From DATFYI01 sp035315125 (GTDB lineage Bacteria > Chloroflexota > Anaerolineae > Anaerolineales > Anaerolineaceae), in assembly GCA_035315125.1 (NCBI GenBank), contig DATFYI010000237.1:1-8072 (forward strand): DNA of 8,072 bases, in the 5' to 3' direction. The position numbers and the translations under genes were made by a program. A model generated the notes under the pieces. It was not told the DNA's origin. It was given only the letters and a program-made list of their open reading frames with translations, and searched no databases. This document shows, piece after piece, positions 1 through 6,073 of the stretch. How positions within the stretch are numbered: the first letter of the stretch is position 1; every line of letters begins with the position of its first letter.

Positions 1-1150
1 CCAAACCGGGGATCAAGATCAACCGGTCAATTAAGCGGGGTACGCGCTCAGTTTTGGCAAGCGCATACATGAGCGGCGGCGCAATGCCGGCGGCTGCCGT
101 CCAGGGAAAATAGATGAAATACCTGGGATCAACCAGACCCACCGGAAGAACCAGCAGCAGAGTAATCACCATAAACAGGAACGGTAAATACATACTCAAG
201 TGAAACAGGCCGAACACATGTTCTTTGAAGGAGAAATCGGAATGCATCAGTTTTCCAAACAATTTGCGAGTTGTTTGGATCGAGCCTTTTGCCCAACGAT
301 ACTGCTGGGTATTAAAACTAGCCATCTGCCAGGGGAGCTTTCCAGGGACAACCGCCTGAGGCAGATAGGCTGGCAGCCAGCCGGCCATTTGTGTCCGGTA
401 GCTCAGATCAAGATCTTCAGTAAGGGTATCTGACTGCCAGCCACCCGCTTCTTCAATCGCTTGTTTACGCCACATGCCGCAGGTCCCGTTAAAACCCATC
501 GGCAGTTTCCCATTAAAGCGGGCATTTTGCTCGACTACAAAATGCCCATCCAGCGCCAAGGCGAGCATGCGGGTCAAGTAGTTCTGATTACCATTGATAT
601 GGCCCCAACGCGTTTGGACAAAACCGATCCTGGGGTCTTCGAACACGGGAACCACCCGTTTCAACCAGTCCCTGGGTGGTAGAAAATCTGCATCAAAGAT
701 GGCAATCAGCTCTCCAGCTGCTTCTACGGTGGCAGCTGCCAGGGCCCCGGCTTTGAAACCTCGCCGGTTTTTACGATGGCGGAAGCAGATATCAAAGCCC
801 ATTGCGCAATATTTATCAACCTGAGCCCTGGCCAATTCAGTAGTGAAATCGGTTGAATCGTCCAGCACCTGGATCTGCATACGGTTCCTGGGATAATCCA
901 GGTTTGTAATGACCTGAAGCTGTTTCTCGATCAGATATTGCTCGTTATAAATAGGCAACTGTACCGTCACCTTCGGCCATTCGTCAGGCTGCGGAAAATT
1001 ATCAAGATTGTGAGAATGCCGCCGGTTAATCAGATAAATTACCGATAAACAAATACTATGCACCCCATACGCAAAAAGCACAACCATACAGACGGTGTAG
1101 ATTACTTTTAGAGTATCTACCCATACCGTCATTACATTCAAATCATTCAT
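1..1150 (-). CDS. Processive glycosyltransferase family 2, cellulose synthase-like (3' end outside window)
   Basis: Membrane enzyme predicted to polymerise or transfer sugars from a nucleotide-sugar donor at the cytoplasmic face. 383 codons are open from the ATG at 1150 to the window edge, so the C-terminus is missing. Visible in order: an N-terminal membrane helix (about residues 14-41); the GT-A fold opening KVTVQLPIYNE (60-70); LDDSTD (96-101); the metal-binding DAD (153-155); TED (244-246), the usual catalytic base motif; and QQYRW (282-286), the QxxRW acceptor motif typical of processive synthases. Two further hydrophobic segments follow (about 312-338 and 345-365). This order matches bacterial cellulose synthase-like and mannan synthase-like GT2 proteins, typically 420-500 residues long. 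The start is supported by an in-frame TAA four codons earlier than the ATG region and by AGG seven bases before it. The product polysaccharide cannot be told from sequence. Confidence 0.9.
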   Translation of the reverse strand, partial: MNDLNVMTVWVDTLKVIYTVCMVVLFAYGVHSICLSVIYLINRRHSHNLDNFPQPDEWPKVTVQLPIYNEQYLIEKQLQVITNLDYPRNRMQIQVLDDSTDFTTELARAQVDKYCAMGFDICFRHRKNRRGFKAGALAAATVEAAGELIAIFDADFLPPRDWLKRVVPVFEDPRIGFVQTRWGHINGNQNYLTRMLALALDGHFVVEQNARFNGKLPMGFNGTCGMWRKQAIEEAGGWQSDTLTEDLDLSYRTQMAGWLPAYLPQAVVPGKLPWQMASFNTQQYRWAKGSIQTTRKLFGKLMHSDFSFKEHVFGLFHLSMYLPFLFMVITLLLVLPVGLVDPRYFIYFPWTAAAGIAPPLMYALAKTERVPRLIDRLILIPGL

Positions 1151-1196
1151 CTTTTAACCTGCCAGTTGAGCATGGTATGGTGTATCCACATCAGTA

Positions 1197-1301
1197 TTAA
1201 AAAGACGCTGGCACCTGGCTATATTTTACCAGAAAGGTATCCAGTTCGTTGATATCGATTTTTGGAACGACTAAATTTTCCGCGGATTGCCCAATCCAAA
1301 T
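1197..1301 (-). other. Unassigned open-frame remnant upstream of the glycosyltransferase
   Basis: Directly after the stop of the isochorismatase-like stump, another frame stays open for 34 codons and ends at TAA (1197-1199). It reads IWIGQSAENLVVPKIDINEL and onward, with the composition of a real protein C-terminus. It has no start codon or ribosome binding site of its own and I do not recognise the family. It does not look like the C-terminus of an isochorismatase hydrolase, so it may be the tail of a second gene joined to the stump by a deletion. It could also be a chance open frame. Confidence 0.2.
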
Positions 1302-1408
1302 CAAGCAACCATTCGAGAAATGATATCTTCGCTATTCAACACCTTTGCAAAGGTACCATCGGGAAAATAATCGTTTTGTAGATCGACCAGAATGAGAGCT
1401 GTTTTCAT
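1301..1408 (-). pseudogene. N-terminal stump of an isochorismatase-like cysteine hydrolase
   Basis: Thirty-five codons from the ATG at 1408 to TGA at 1301-1303. The protein begins MKTALILVDLQNDYFPDG, the hallmark opening of the isochorismatase/nicotinamidase superfamily: a first beta strand followed by the catalytic Asp in VDLQNDF/Y. Full-length members have about 180-220 residues and need a Lys and a Cys further on. Here the reading stops after about one sixth of that length, and no other frame downstream carries the missing motifs. GGAG lies about ten bases before the ATG, and the gene starts 32 bases after the end of the acidic-tail protein gene. It was therefore probably once translated as part of the same transcript. 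The remnant is almost certainly non-catalytic. Confidence 0.7.
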
Positions 1409-1440
1409 TGACGTATTTCTCCAATCCTTCACTATTCATT

Positions 1441-1890
1441 CTAATAATCTTCCGGATACTCGTACTGTTCGCCCCGGCCATCGTAGTAATCATATCCAAA
1501 ATCGTCGTCAGCATCATCGCCACGGTAATCTTCATCATCTACACGAAAGTCGCCATCTTCTCTACGGTAACCATCATCCTGATCATCCGCAGGATCCTGC
1601 CCCAAACGATCAAAATATTGTTGGGGGTTCGGAACAAACACACCATGCTTGGCGGCGTCCATTAGCATGATCGCGTCAAAATAACGCTGGTCGGCCGCAC
1701 TTGCCTTTTGAGCCCGGCGCTTATTCTGCTCTCGTTCATAGCGAAGGCGGTTTAGCCTTTGTAATTCTTCGGCATTGCCAGCCTGTCGAGCTTGCTTTAT
1801 TTGACGCTCAAAGTTCTGATCGGTTAGATACTCAGCTAACCAGGCAATACTACAAATCATTACGAAGAATAGAATAATGCAAGAGCCCAT
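1441..1890 (-). CDS. Small membrane-anchored protein with acidic Tyr/Asp-rich tail, unknown function
   Basis: 149 residues, family not recognised. Residues 4-20 form one hydrophobic helix (CIILFFVMICSIAWLA), which could be a signal anchor. Residues 27-68 are densely charged with Arg, Lys, Glu and Gln (NFERQIKQARQAG, RLRYEREQNKRRAQKA) and likely form a helix or coiled coil. A short ordered-looking stretch follows (ADQRYFDAIMLMDAAKHGVF, 66-85). The last 50 residues are extremely rich in Asp, Tyr, Gly and Glu (DDADDDFGYDYYDG) and should be disordered and strongly negative. The start at 1890 has GAGG eight bases upstream. It lies 32 bases before the isochorismatase-like stump on the same strand. 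The protein-like N-terminal half, the ribosome binding site and the operon spacing argue for a real gene. No function is claimed. Confidence 0.65.
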   Translation of the reverse strand: MGSCIILFFVMICSIAWLAEYLTDQNFERQIKQARQAGNAEELQRLNRLRYEREQNKRRAQKASAADQRYFDAIMLMDAAKHGVFVPNPQQYFDRLGQDPADDQDDGYRREDGDFRVDDEDYRGDDADDDFGYDYYDGRGEQYEYPEDY

Positions 1891-1957
1891 GATGTTTGCC
1901 TCGACGAGATTGAAGGGATCTTTTTGCGGGGTGATTTGCGGCCGGTTTCAACCAAAA

Positions 1958-1977
1958 ATTGTATCCATTTAATTATA
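1958..1977 (-). promoter_or_regulatory. Possible promoter -10 elements for the acidic-tail protein gene
   Basis: Reading the minus strand, TATAAT (1972-1977) and TACAAT (1958-1963) precede the gene that starts at 1890. Neither has a convincing -35 box at 16-18 bases and the region is AT-rich, so this is a weak call. Confidence 0.2.
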
Positions 1978-1989
1978 TAAAGAAAATCT

Positions 1990-2016
1990 ACCATGAAACA
2001 CACGAAATACACGAAA
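1990..2016. repeat. Tandem ACACGAAA motif, resembling a dispersed repeat end
   Basis: The segment reads CCATGAAACACACGAAATAC then ACGAAA, with the unit ACACGAAA(T) repeated in tandem, followed by a run of nine A. It resembles the ACCACGAAACACACGAAAT-type dispersed motif I recall from many environmental bacterial genomes; that resemblance is from memory. It lies in a 300-base stretch (1891-2190) in which I see no credible gene. The only open frame there, 62 codons, is mostly hydrophobic low-complexity sequence without a ribosome binding site. Confidence 0.35.
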
Positions 2017-2070
2017 AAAAAACAGAAGGATTTCACTAGCGCGAACACTCCTTCGAATGCAGCAAAGAGT

Positions 2071-2111
2071 GCGCAAATGCGAGAGGGAAAACATCCTCAC
2101 TCGCAATGACA
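2071..2111. repeat. Degraded MITE-like repeat end (ATGTCATTGCGAG) with imperfect hairpin
   Basis: On the minus strand this begins ATGTCATTGCGAGTGAGGA, closely matching the left end of the widespread TGTCATTGCGAG-type non-coding repeat found between genes in many bacteria (from memory). TGCGAG (2078-2083) and CTCGCA (2100-2105) pair, with AGG/CCT extending the stem across a two-base bulge. The rest of the usual element is not seen, so this is a fragment or a diverged copy. Confidence 0.35.
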
Positions 2112-2146
2112 TCCAAAGGAAGATTGGAACCAGAGGATTTAATCAA

Positions 2147-2178
2147 TCAGGCCCGGAAGATGAAAATTCCGGGCCTGA
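2147..2178 (-). terminator. Hairpin terminator of the S41 peptidase gene
   Basis: A perfect 12-bp inverted repeat, TCAGGCCCGGAA (2147-2158) and TTCCGGGCCTGA (2167-2178), with an eight-base loop. It begins 13 bases past the stop of the minus-strand peptidase gene. The following minus-strand sequence (TTGATTAAAT) is AT-rich but has no clean T run, so it may act as an imperfect intrinsic terminator or as an RNA 3'-end stabiliser. Confidence 0.6.
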
Positions 2179-2190
2179 CTAGTATGACAG

Positions 2191-4179
2191 TTACTTTCCC
2201 AAAACAATATTTTCAGCTTGTTGCAATACCACATCCTGGCCCGAAGTGAGACTCTGCACTGTCACAGGCACCTTTACGGTTGGAGCCACACCGGTGCTTT
2301 CCAGGAACAGACTGCCATCCGGCAGAACGATCCGCCCGGTTGGGAATTGCATGGATATACCGGTTGGCATATTGAACTGGCCGCGCGCCACGTCCGCCTC
2401 TGTACCGGAGGTAGGCGTCTGTCCAACCACCGCCATACCGGGCACCTTGCTGAAACCATAGGCATCGATCTCGCAGGCGCTGTAACAGGCCTGACCTACC
2501 AACAGCGCCATTTTGTTGAAAGTGTATTGCTCTACAAACGGCGTGACTTTATCGGGGATACCCTCCGACTCAAATTTACCGGTGGTCGGATCAAAATATT
2601 GAGTCTGTCCTTCAATAATCGTGGTATTGGTCAGATAACCCGCTAATCCGAGCGGGGCGCCACCCAAATCCTGACGCATGTCGATGATAATGCCGGGTAC
2701 CTGGTTATCCTGGAAGATCTGCAGCGCCCGTTTAAACAGGCGCATGATCAAGTTGAGGTCATCCTCATTGGAGTTGATCTTGATATAACCGACGCCATCG
2801 CTCAAGATTTGCGATTCAACCGGCAGGGCATTTTGGTCAAAACCGCGAAATTGCGATGTTGAATTAAAACTATCCGGGTCTTGAAAAGCGATTAATGGAA
2901 CTGTCTGAGCAGCGCTGCCCGGGTTCTGGTAGGTGATGCGAGCGACCGTCCCGAGCGGAGCACGCATCAAATAGCGAGCCTGCTGGTAATGCAGGGCAAT
3001 ATCCGTCGAAAATGGGCCGCCGAACGGTTTCACCTTACTGACGGCGTCGGCGATCGGGTCGCCGTTGAATTGGGTAACCTGTGCACCCACCAGGATGCCA
3101 GCCTGAGCCGCCTGGCTGCCAGAGGTTACATAAGTTACGATAAAAGAACCGCTGTCGGTTTGCTGGATAGCAATCCCATAACCGCTGACGCCGGTCTGTT
3201 GGAACAATTGATCACCTGCCGCGCCGCTCAAACCGGTATGCCCATCCTTAAACCCCAGCGTAAAGTCTTTAAGCGCCGAGTAATAGGCAGTCGGGTCGTT
3301 TTTTTGTTCGGCGGCTTTTACTTCGGGGTCTACCTGAGCGTACAACTGGTCCCAGTTCGGCGCTTTGTTGGGGACGCCATTAAAGGCATACTGGACCTTG
3401 ACGATCTGGAACATCTGGTCAAAGGCAGCGCTGTAGGAGAGATTGGAGAAATCCTTAACCGCATAATCCTTCGGCTCGTACAGGGTGACGTCCTGCTGTG
3501 CAGAGCGACTGATGCCGAACGGCTTTTGGTTCAGATCGATCACCGACCAGCCAGCCGGTATCGGCCCAACCGGATCGTCTTTGGTGAAAAGCAAACCATC
3601 CGGGCCAAAACCGGTTGGGAACATTTGATTGTCATCCGGCGCCCAGACCACCAATTTTCCGCTGACCACTTCGTCATGGTTGGCCGAATCGGTCACTACA
3701 GAGGCCAGGTAGTTCGGCCAGCCATAGCTGGGATCGTCACCCTCGGAGAAAGGTCCACCGGCCAGGTTCGGCCACCAGGATACTGCAAAGATCTGCACAC
3801 CCTTATCCGTTTTGCCGTCGTTGCTGACGTTGTTATATGTGCCCTCAGGGACGGCCGGCAGGTCGAGGTGGTAACTGCCATTCAGATTTTTTTCATCAAT
3901 ATGCATATAGCCCAACGTCTGCGAGTTGACCGGGGTGACCCAGTTCTGGTCACGAACGACAAAACCGTGCATATCCGCCAGGGCCACGGAATTCTCAACA
4001 TAATAGGTATTGACAATGATGGTGTTGGTATAGGTAAACGTGCCACTGATCTCAACCGCTCCACCCGGCACCTCAGCAGCAAGGGGAGTAGGGGTATGGA
4101 CAGGGGTTGGACTGCAGGCGGCTGAAGTGATGATCAAGACGACTGTCAGAACAACAAATGAAAAGGTTTTGGTTTTCAT
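2191..4179 (-). CDS. Secreted S41-family peptidase lipoprotein with PDZ domain
   Basis: 662 residues. A lipoprotein signal peptide covers residues 1-21 with lipobox SAAC (Cys22), then a Pro/Thr-rich linker (23-33), so the protein should be anchored outside the membrane. Residues about 40-235 form a region I cannot assign. It includes GFGPDGLLFTKDD (190-202), which looks like an Asp-rich metal-binding or turn motif. Residues about 240-320 resemble the S41 N-terminal helical part ending in KDGHTGL (His314). A PDZ-like segment follows (about 330-430). The protease core has DMRQDLGG (500-507), the S41 DxRxNxGG strand-turn, and CYSACEI (565-571), where Ser567 aligns with the S41 nucleophile. The CtpA/Prc Lys expected 25 residues later is Gly592; the local sequence is GQTPTSGTE (586-594), closer to tricorn/IRBP-like S41 members. 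AAGGAG lies eight bases before the ATG. The gene is monocistronic, with its own promoter region and terminator. Confidence 0.88.
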   Translation of the reverse strand: MKTKTFSFVVLTVVLIITSAACSPTPVHTPTPLAAEVPGGAVEISGTFTYTNTIIVNTYYVENSVALADMHGFVVRDQNWVTPVNSQTLGYMHIDEKNLNGSYHLDLPAVPEGTYNNVSNDGKTDKGVQIFAVSWWPNLAGGPFSEGDDPSYGWPNYLASVVTDSANHDEVVSGKLVVWAPDDNQMFPTGFGPDGLLFTKDDPVGPIPAGWSVIDLNQKPFGISRSAQQDVTLYEPKDYAVKDFSNLSYSAAFDQMFQIVKVQYAFNGVPNKAPNWDQLYAQVDPEVKAAEQKNDPTAYYSALKDFTLGFKDGHTGLSGAAGDQLFQQTGVSGYGIAIQQTDSGSFIVTYVTSGSQAAQAGILVGAQVTQFNGDPIADAVSKVKPFGGPFSTDIALHYQQARYLMRAPLGTVARITYQNPGSAAQTVPLIAFQDPDSFNSTSQFRGFDQNALPVESQILSDGVGYIKINSNEDDLNLIMRLFKRALQIFQDNQVPGIIIDMRQDLGGAPLGLAGYLTNTTIIEGQTQYFDPTTGKFESEGIPDKVTPFVEQYTFNKMALLVGQACYSACEIDAYGFSKVPGMAVVGQTPTSGTEADVARGQFNMPTGISMQFPTGRIVLPDGSLFLESTGVAPTVKVPVTVQSLTSGQDVVLQQAENIVLGK

Positions 4180-4214
4180 CTCAGTTGCTCCTTATAGCTG
4201 ACAAAAGTTAAATT

Positions 4215-4220
4215 ATTGTA
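4215..4220 (-). promoter_or_regulatory. Candidate -10 box for the S41 peptidase gene
   Basis: Minus-strand TACAAT lies 36 bases upstream of the ATG at 4179, in an AT-rich leader. I see no good -35 hexamer at standard spacing. Confidence 0.3.
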
Positions 4221-4267
4221 TCGCAAATTAAGATCGGCTAGTTTGTGTATCAGATTAGTATATATTA

Positions 4268-4298
4268 ATAGAAAACCCGGCCAGAATTGTGGCCGGGA
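4268..4298 (-). terminator. Rho-independent terminator of the AraC-type regulator gene
   Basis: A perfect 8-bp GC-rich stem, CCCGGCCA (4276-4283) and TGGCCGGG (4290-4297), with a six-base loop. On the minus strand it is followed by TTTTCTATTAAT. It lies about 60 bases past the stop of the regulator gene and has the standard stem plus U-tract form. Confidence 0.75.
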
Positions 4299-4319
4299 AA
4301 CAGGTTTGTTAATTCAATT

Positions 4320-4334
4320 GAGCGGGCGATGGGA
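4320..4334 (+). repeat. Direct repeat identical to the tRNA-Gly 3' end (candidate attachment site or scar)
   Basis: GAGCGGGCGATGGGA here is identical, in the same orientation, to 7921-7935 and to 7987-8001, where it forms the 3' acceptor strand and part of the T stem of the tRNA-Gly gene. It sits between the regulator gene's stop codon and its terminator. A 15-base match to a tRNA 3' end is very unlikely by chance in 8 kb. It marks the left edge of the AraC/AKR/CMD block. Confidence 0.6.
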
Positions 4335-4358
4335 GAGCCTTCAAGCGGTAATCTCTCT

Positions 4359-5303
4359 TCAATCTGCGCTATCCAGTGCCTCTTCCCGCAACCGTTGCAC
4401 GTCGTGCATGGGTGGGACGCCGAAGACGCTTTTGTATTCGCGATTGAAGTGAGAGGCATTGTGGTACCCCACCTGATAAGCTGCACTGGCCGCGTCGAAA
4501 TCTCCGCTTATCATCAGACGGCGGGCTTCCTGCAGACGGAGCTGCTTCTGAAATTGTAAAGGGCTCATGGCCGTGACGGCCTTGAAGTGGTGATGCAAAC
4601 CCGAAACGCTCATTCCCAGTTCTCGGGCGAGATGCTCGACGTGAAGCGGCTGGTCGAAATCTTGACGGAGTCGCTCGACTAATTTGGCGATGAGCGGGGT
4701 ATAACCTCCCAAAACCGCAAGGTGACGCAGCCGGGCGCCCTGCTGTCCTAACAACAGCCGGTAGATGATTTCGCGCATGATCAGCGACATAAGGACGGGC
4801 GCTTCGGCAGGAGCATCCAGCAGTCTGACAAGCCGCACGACGGCGTCCTGCAAGTCCACATCCAACGAGCTGACATCAATCGCACTCACATTCGCCTGGA
4901 CTGGAAATGAGACCTGACCGGTTTCAACCATGACCGAGCCGACCAGGGTTGGGTCAAGTACCAGGCGGAAACTAAGGTAAGGCCGCTCGAGCGATGCTTC
5001 CAGGACCTGACTGACGCGCGGCAGCTCAACAGTGGCGATAAAGTAATGCGAGGCGTCGTACCGGTAGCGGCTGTCGCCCAGCAGGACCTCCTTGCTGCCT
5101 TGGGCAATCACACAAAGAGAAGGCTTGACCACACTGAAGATCGGCTGCAGGGGCACGGAGGAACGTGCCAGGACAAGTCCTTCCAGCGGCTCGATGGTGC
5201 CATCCTCACGCACGGCCCGCGCGATCCGTTCAACCAATTCCTGGCGATTGGCCTGCATTCGCTGTGTCTCACGTTCGGCCTGCTGTTGTTTGATCACATT
5301 CAT
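4359..5303 (-). CDS. AraC-family transcriptional regulator, AraC_N/YqhC type
   Basis: 314 residues from the ATG at 5303. An alternative in-frame ATG at 5336 would add 11 residues but has no ribosome binding site; GAGG lies five bases before 5303. The N-terminal effector-sensing domain shows the AraC_N (PF06719) signature PSLCVIAQGSKEVLLGD (residues about 61-77) and YDASHYFIATVELP (about 82-95). The C-terminal DNA-binding domain has two helix-turn-helix units: HVEHLARELGMSVSGLHHHF (about 221-240), then AAYQVGYHNASHFNREYKSV (about 274-293), ending FGVPP, the classical AraC/XylS finish. Length and layout match E. coli YqhC (about 318 residues), which activates an alcohol dehydrogenase and an aldo/keto reductase in response to aldehydes. 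It is divergent from an operon with an aldo/keto reductase, so it probably controls that operon and perhaps itself. The inducer is unknown. Confidence 0.9.
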   Translation of the reverse strand: MNVIKQQQAERETQRMQANRQELVERIARAVREDGTIEPLEGLVLARSSVPLQPIFSVVKPSLCVIAQGSKEVLLGDSRYRYDASHYFIATVELPRVSQVLEASLERPYLSFRLVLDPTLVGSVMVETGQVSFPVQANVSAIDVSSLDVDLQDAVVRLVRLLDAPAEAPVLMSLIMREIIYRLLLGQQGARLRHLAVLGGYTPLIAKLVERLRQDFDQPLHVEHLARELGMSVSGLHHHFKAVTAMSPLQFQKQLRLQEARRLMISGDFDAASAAYQVGYHNASHFNREYKSVFGVPPMHDVQRLREEALDSAD

Positions 5304-5359
5304 AAAAACCTCGTTTTCATAATTCTCCAAATCCATCTGTTAGATTTGCAGAATCGGTC

Positions 5360-5379
5360 AATCATTTTCCACAATCATT
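5360..5379 (+). promoter_or_regulatory. Direct repeat in the divergent control region, candidate AraC-type operator
   Basis: CAATCATT occurs at 5360-5367 and again at 5372-5379, 12 bases start to start and about one helical turn apart. The repeats lie upstream of the TATAAT box, covering roughly -57 to -38 of the predicted start. AraC-type activators commonly bind direct half-sites next to the -35 region, and that promoter lacks a good -35. The assignment is inferred from position and spacing only. Confidence 0.35.
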
Positions 5380-5404
5380 CTACCATTCTGTGATCCAGTG
5401 TGGC

Positions 5405-5410
5405 TATAAT
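5405..5410 (+). promoter_or_regulatory. -10 box of the aldo/keto reductase operon promoter
   Basis: A perfect TATAAT sits 80 bases before the first start codon of the plus-strand operon. No matching -35 hexamer is seen at 17 bases upstream (ACCATT there), which would fit an activator-dependent promoter. Confidence 0.45.
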
Positions 5411-5490
5411 GATTTCCATACTTAGAAAACAAGCAAGCTGGACTTTTCTTCAACAGAAAATCCAACTAACGCATGATAGGAGTTTAGAAA

Positions 5491-5598
5491 ATGCAGAAAC
5501 GCCAACTAGGAAACAGCGGATTGGAAGTCTCAGCTCTAGGGCTGGGTTGCATGAGAATGAGATCGGGTGGGTCATTGATCCCATCAATTGTGTTTTAA
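5491..5598 (+). pseudogene. N-terminal stump of an aldo/keto reductase
   Basis: A strong ribosome binding site (AGGAG, eight bases before the ATG) starts a 35-codon frame beginning MQKRQLGNSGLEVSALGLGC. This is the standard first beta hairpin and strand of aldo/keto reductases of the YajO/YdhF-like type (compare MEYVRFGSTGMKVSRICLGC of the intact gene at 6074). After GLGCM the family similarity ends abruptly (RMRSGGSLIPSIVF, then TAA). The Asp, Tyr, Lys and His of the active site are all absent. It is the first reading frame of the operon and lies 61 bases before the DUF2255 gene. It is most simply the remnant of a gene whose body was deleted. Continued translation as a leader peptide is possible but unproven. 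Confidence 0.7.
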
Positions 5599-5659
5599 AC
5601 ATGAGTGGCAGGTCGCAGATGAAGCATTTTTATTCGGTCCACCGGAAGGAGTTTTAACA

Positions 5660-6049
5660 ATGGTCAAATGGACGAGCGATGAGCTCAACAAAATTGGAAC
5701 AAGCGAGGAGTTACAGATTACCTCCCTTCGGCACGACGGCACGCTGAGAAACCCAAGGACAATTTGGGTCGTCCGTCTGGGCGATGACCTCTACGTCCGT
5801 TCTGTTAACGGGCGCACCAGCGCCTGGTTCCGCGGCGTTCAGGCGCGTTACGAAGGGCATATCCAGGCAGGTGGCGTTGACAAAGACGTCACCTTCGTGG
5901 AAGAGGCTGACCCTGATATCAATGCTCAGATTGACGCCACCTACCGCACAAAGTACCGCCGCTACGCCGCCAGCATCATCGACCACATTACGAGCCGTGC
6001 GGCGAGAGAAGCGACCATCAAACTGGTGGTGCGCCTAAACAAATCTTAG
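5660..6049 (+). CDS. DUF2255 family protein
   Basis: 129 residues, function unknown. The family is recognised from its conserved blocks in order: WTSDEL (4-9), LRHDGTLR (23-30), IWVVRLGDDLYVRS (35-48), WFRG (56-59), IQAGGVDKDVTF (68-79), IDATYRTKYRRY (91-102) and EATIKLVVR (117-125). Proteins of this family are small, soluble and single-domain, usually 115-135 residues. The wider beta-rich fold recalls small flavin- or nitroreductase-like DUFs, but that is a guess. The start at 5660 is chosen because AGGAG lies eight bases upstream and the family begins here. An upstream in-frame ATG at 5588 would overlap the aldo/keto reductase stump and lacks a ribosome binding site. The next gene starts 24 bases downstream, so the two are probably co-transcribed and share a role in the AraC-controlled operon. 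Confidence 0.85.
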   Translation: MVKWTSDELNKIGTSEELQITSLRHDGTLRNPRTIWVVRLGDDLYVRSVNGRTSAWFRGVQARYEGHIQAGGVDKDVTFVEEADPDINAQIDATYRTKYRRYAASIIDHITSRAAREATIKLVVRLNKS

Positions 6050-6073
6050 TTCAATGATCTACAGGAGGAAACC

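Noticed and set aside
200..824. Several plus-strand frames of 73-77 codons
   Set aside because: All lie antisense to the glycosyltransferase, which carries every expected GT2 motif in one continuous minus-strand frame.
1392..1670. His/Pro-rich and Ile-rich plus-strand frames of 92 and 85 codons
   Set aside because: They are complements of the Asp/Tyr-rich tail codons of the minus-strand gene; the odd composition is a by-product of that tail.
1860..2048. A 62-codon minus-strand frame upstream of the acidic-tail gene
   Set aside because: Its hydrophobic composition comes from AT-rich repeat sequence, there is no ribosome binding site, and it overlaps the start of the better-supported gene.
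2989..4125. A 378-codon open frame on the plus strand
   Set aside because: It lies opposite the S41 peptidase gene, has no recognisable motifs, and the minus-strand frame has a signal peptide, an S41 core and a ribosome binding site. It is an antisense shadow.
5588..5659. N-terminal extension of the DUF2255 gene from the ATG at 5588
   Set aside because: It has no ribosome binding site, overlaps the reductase stump, and the family begins at the ATG at 5660, which has AGGAG upstream.
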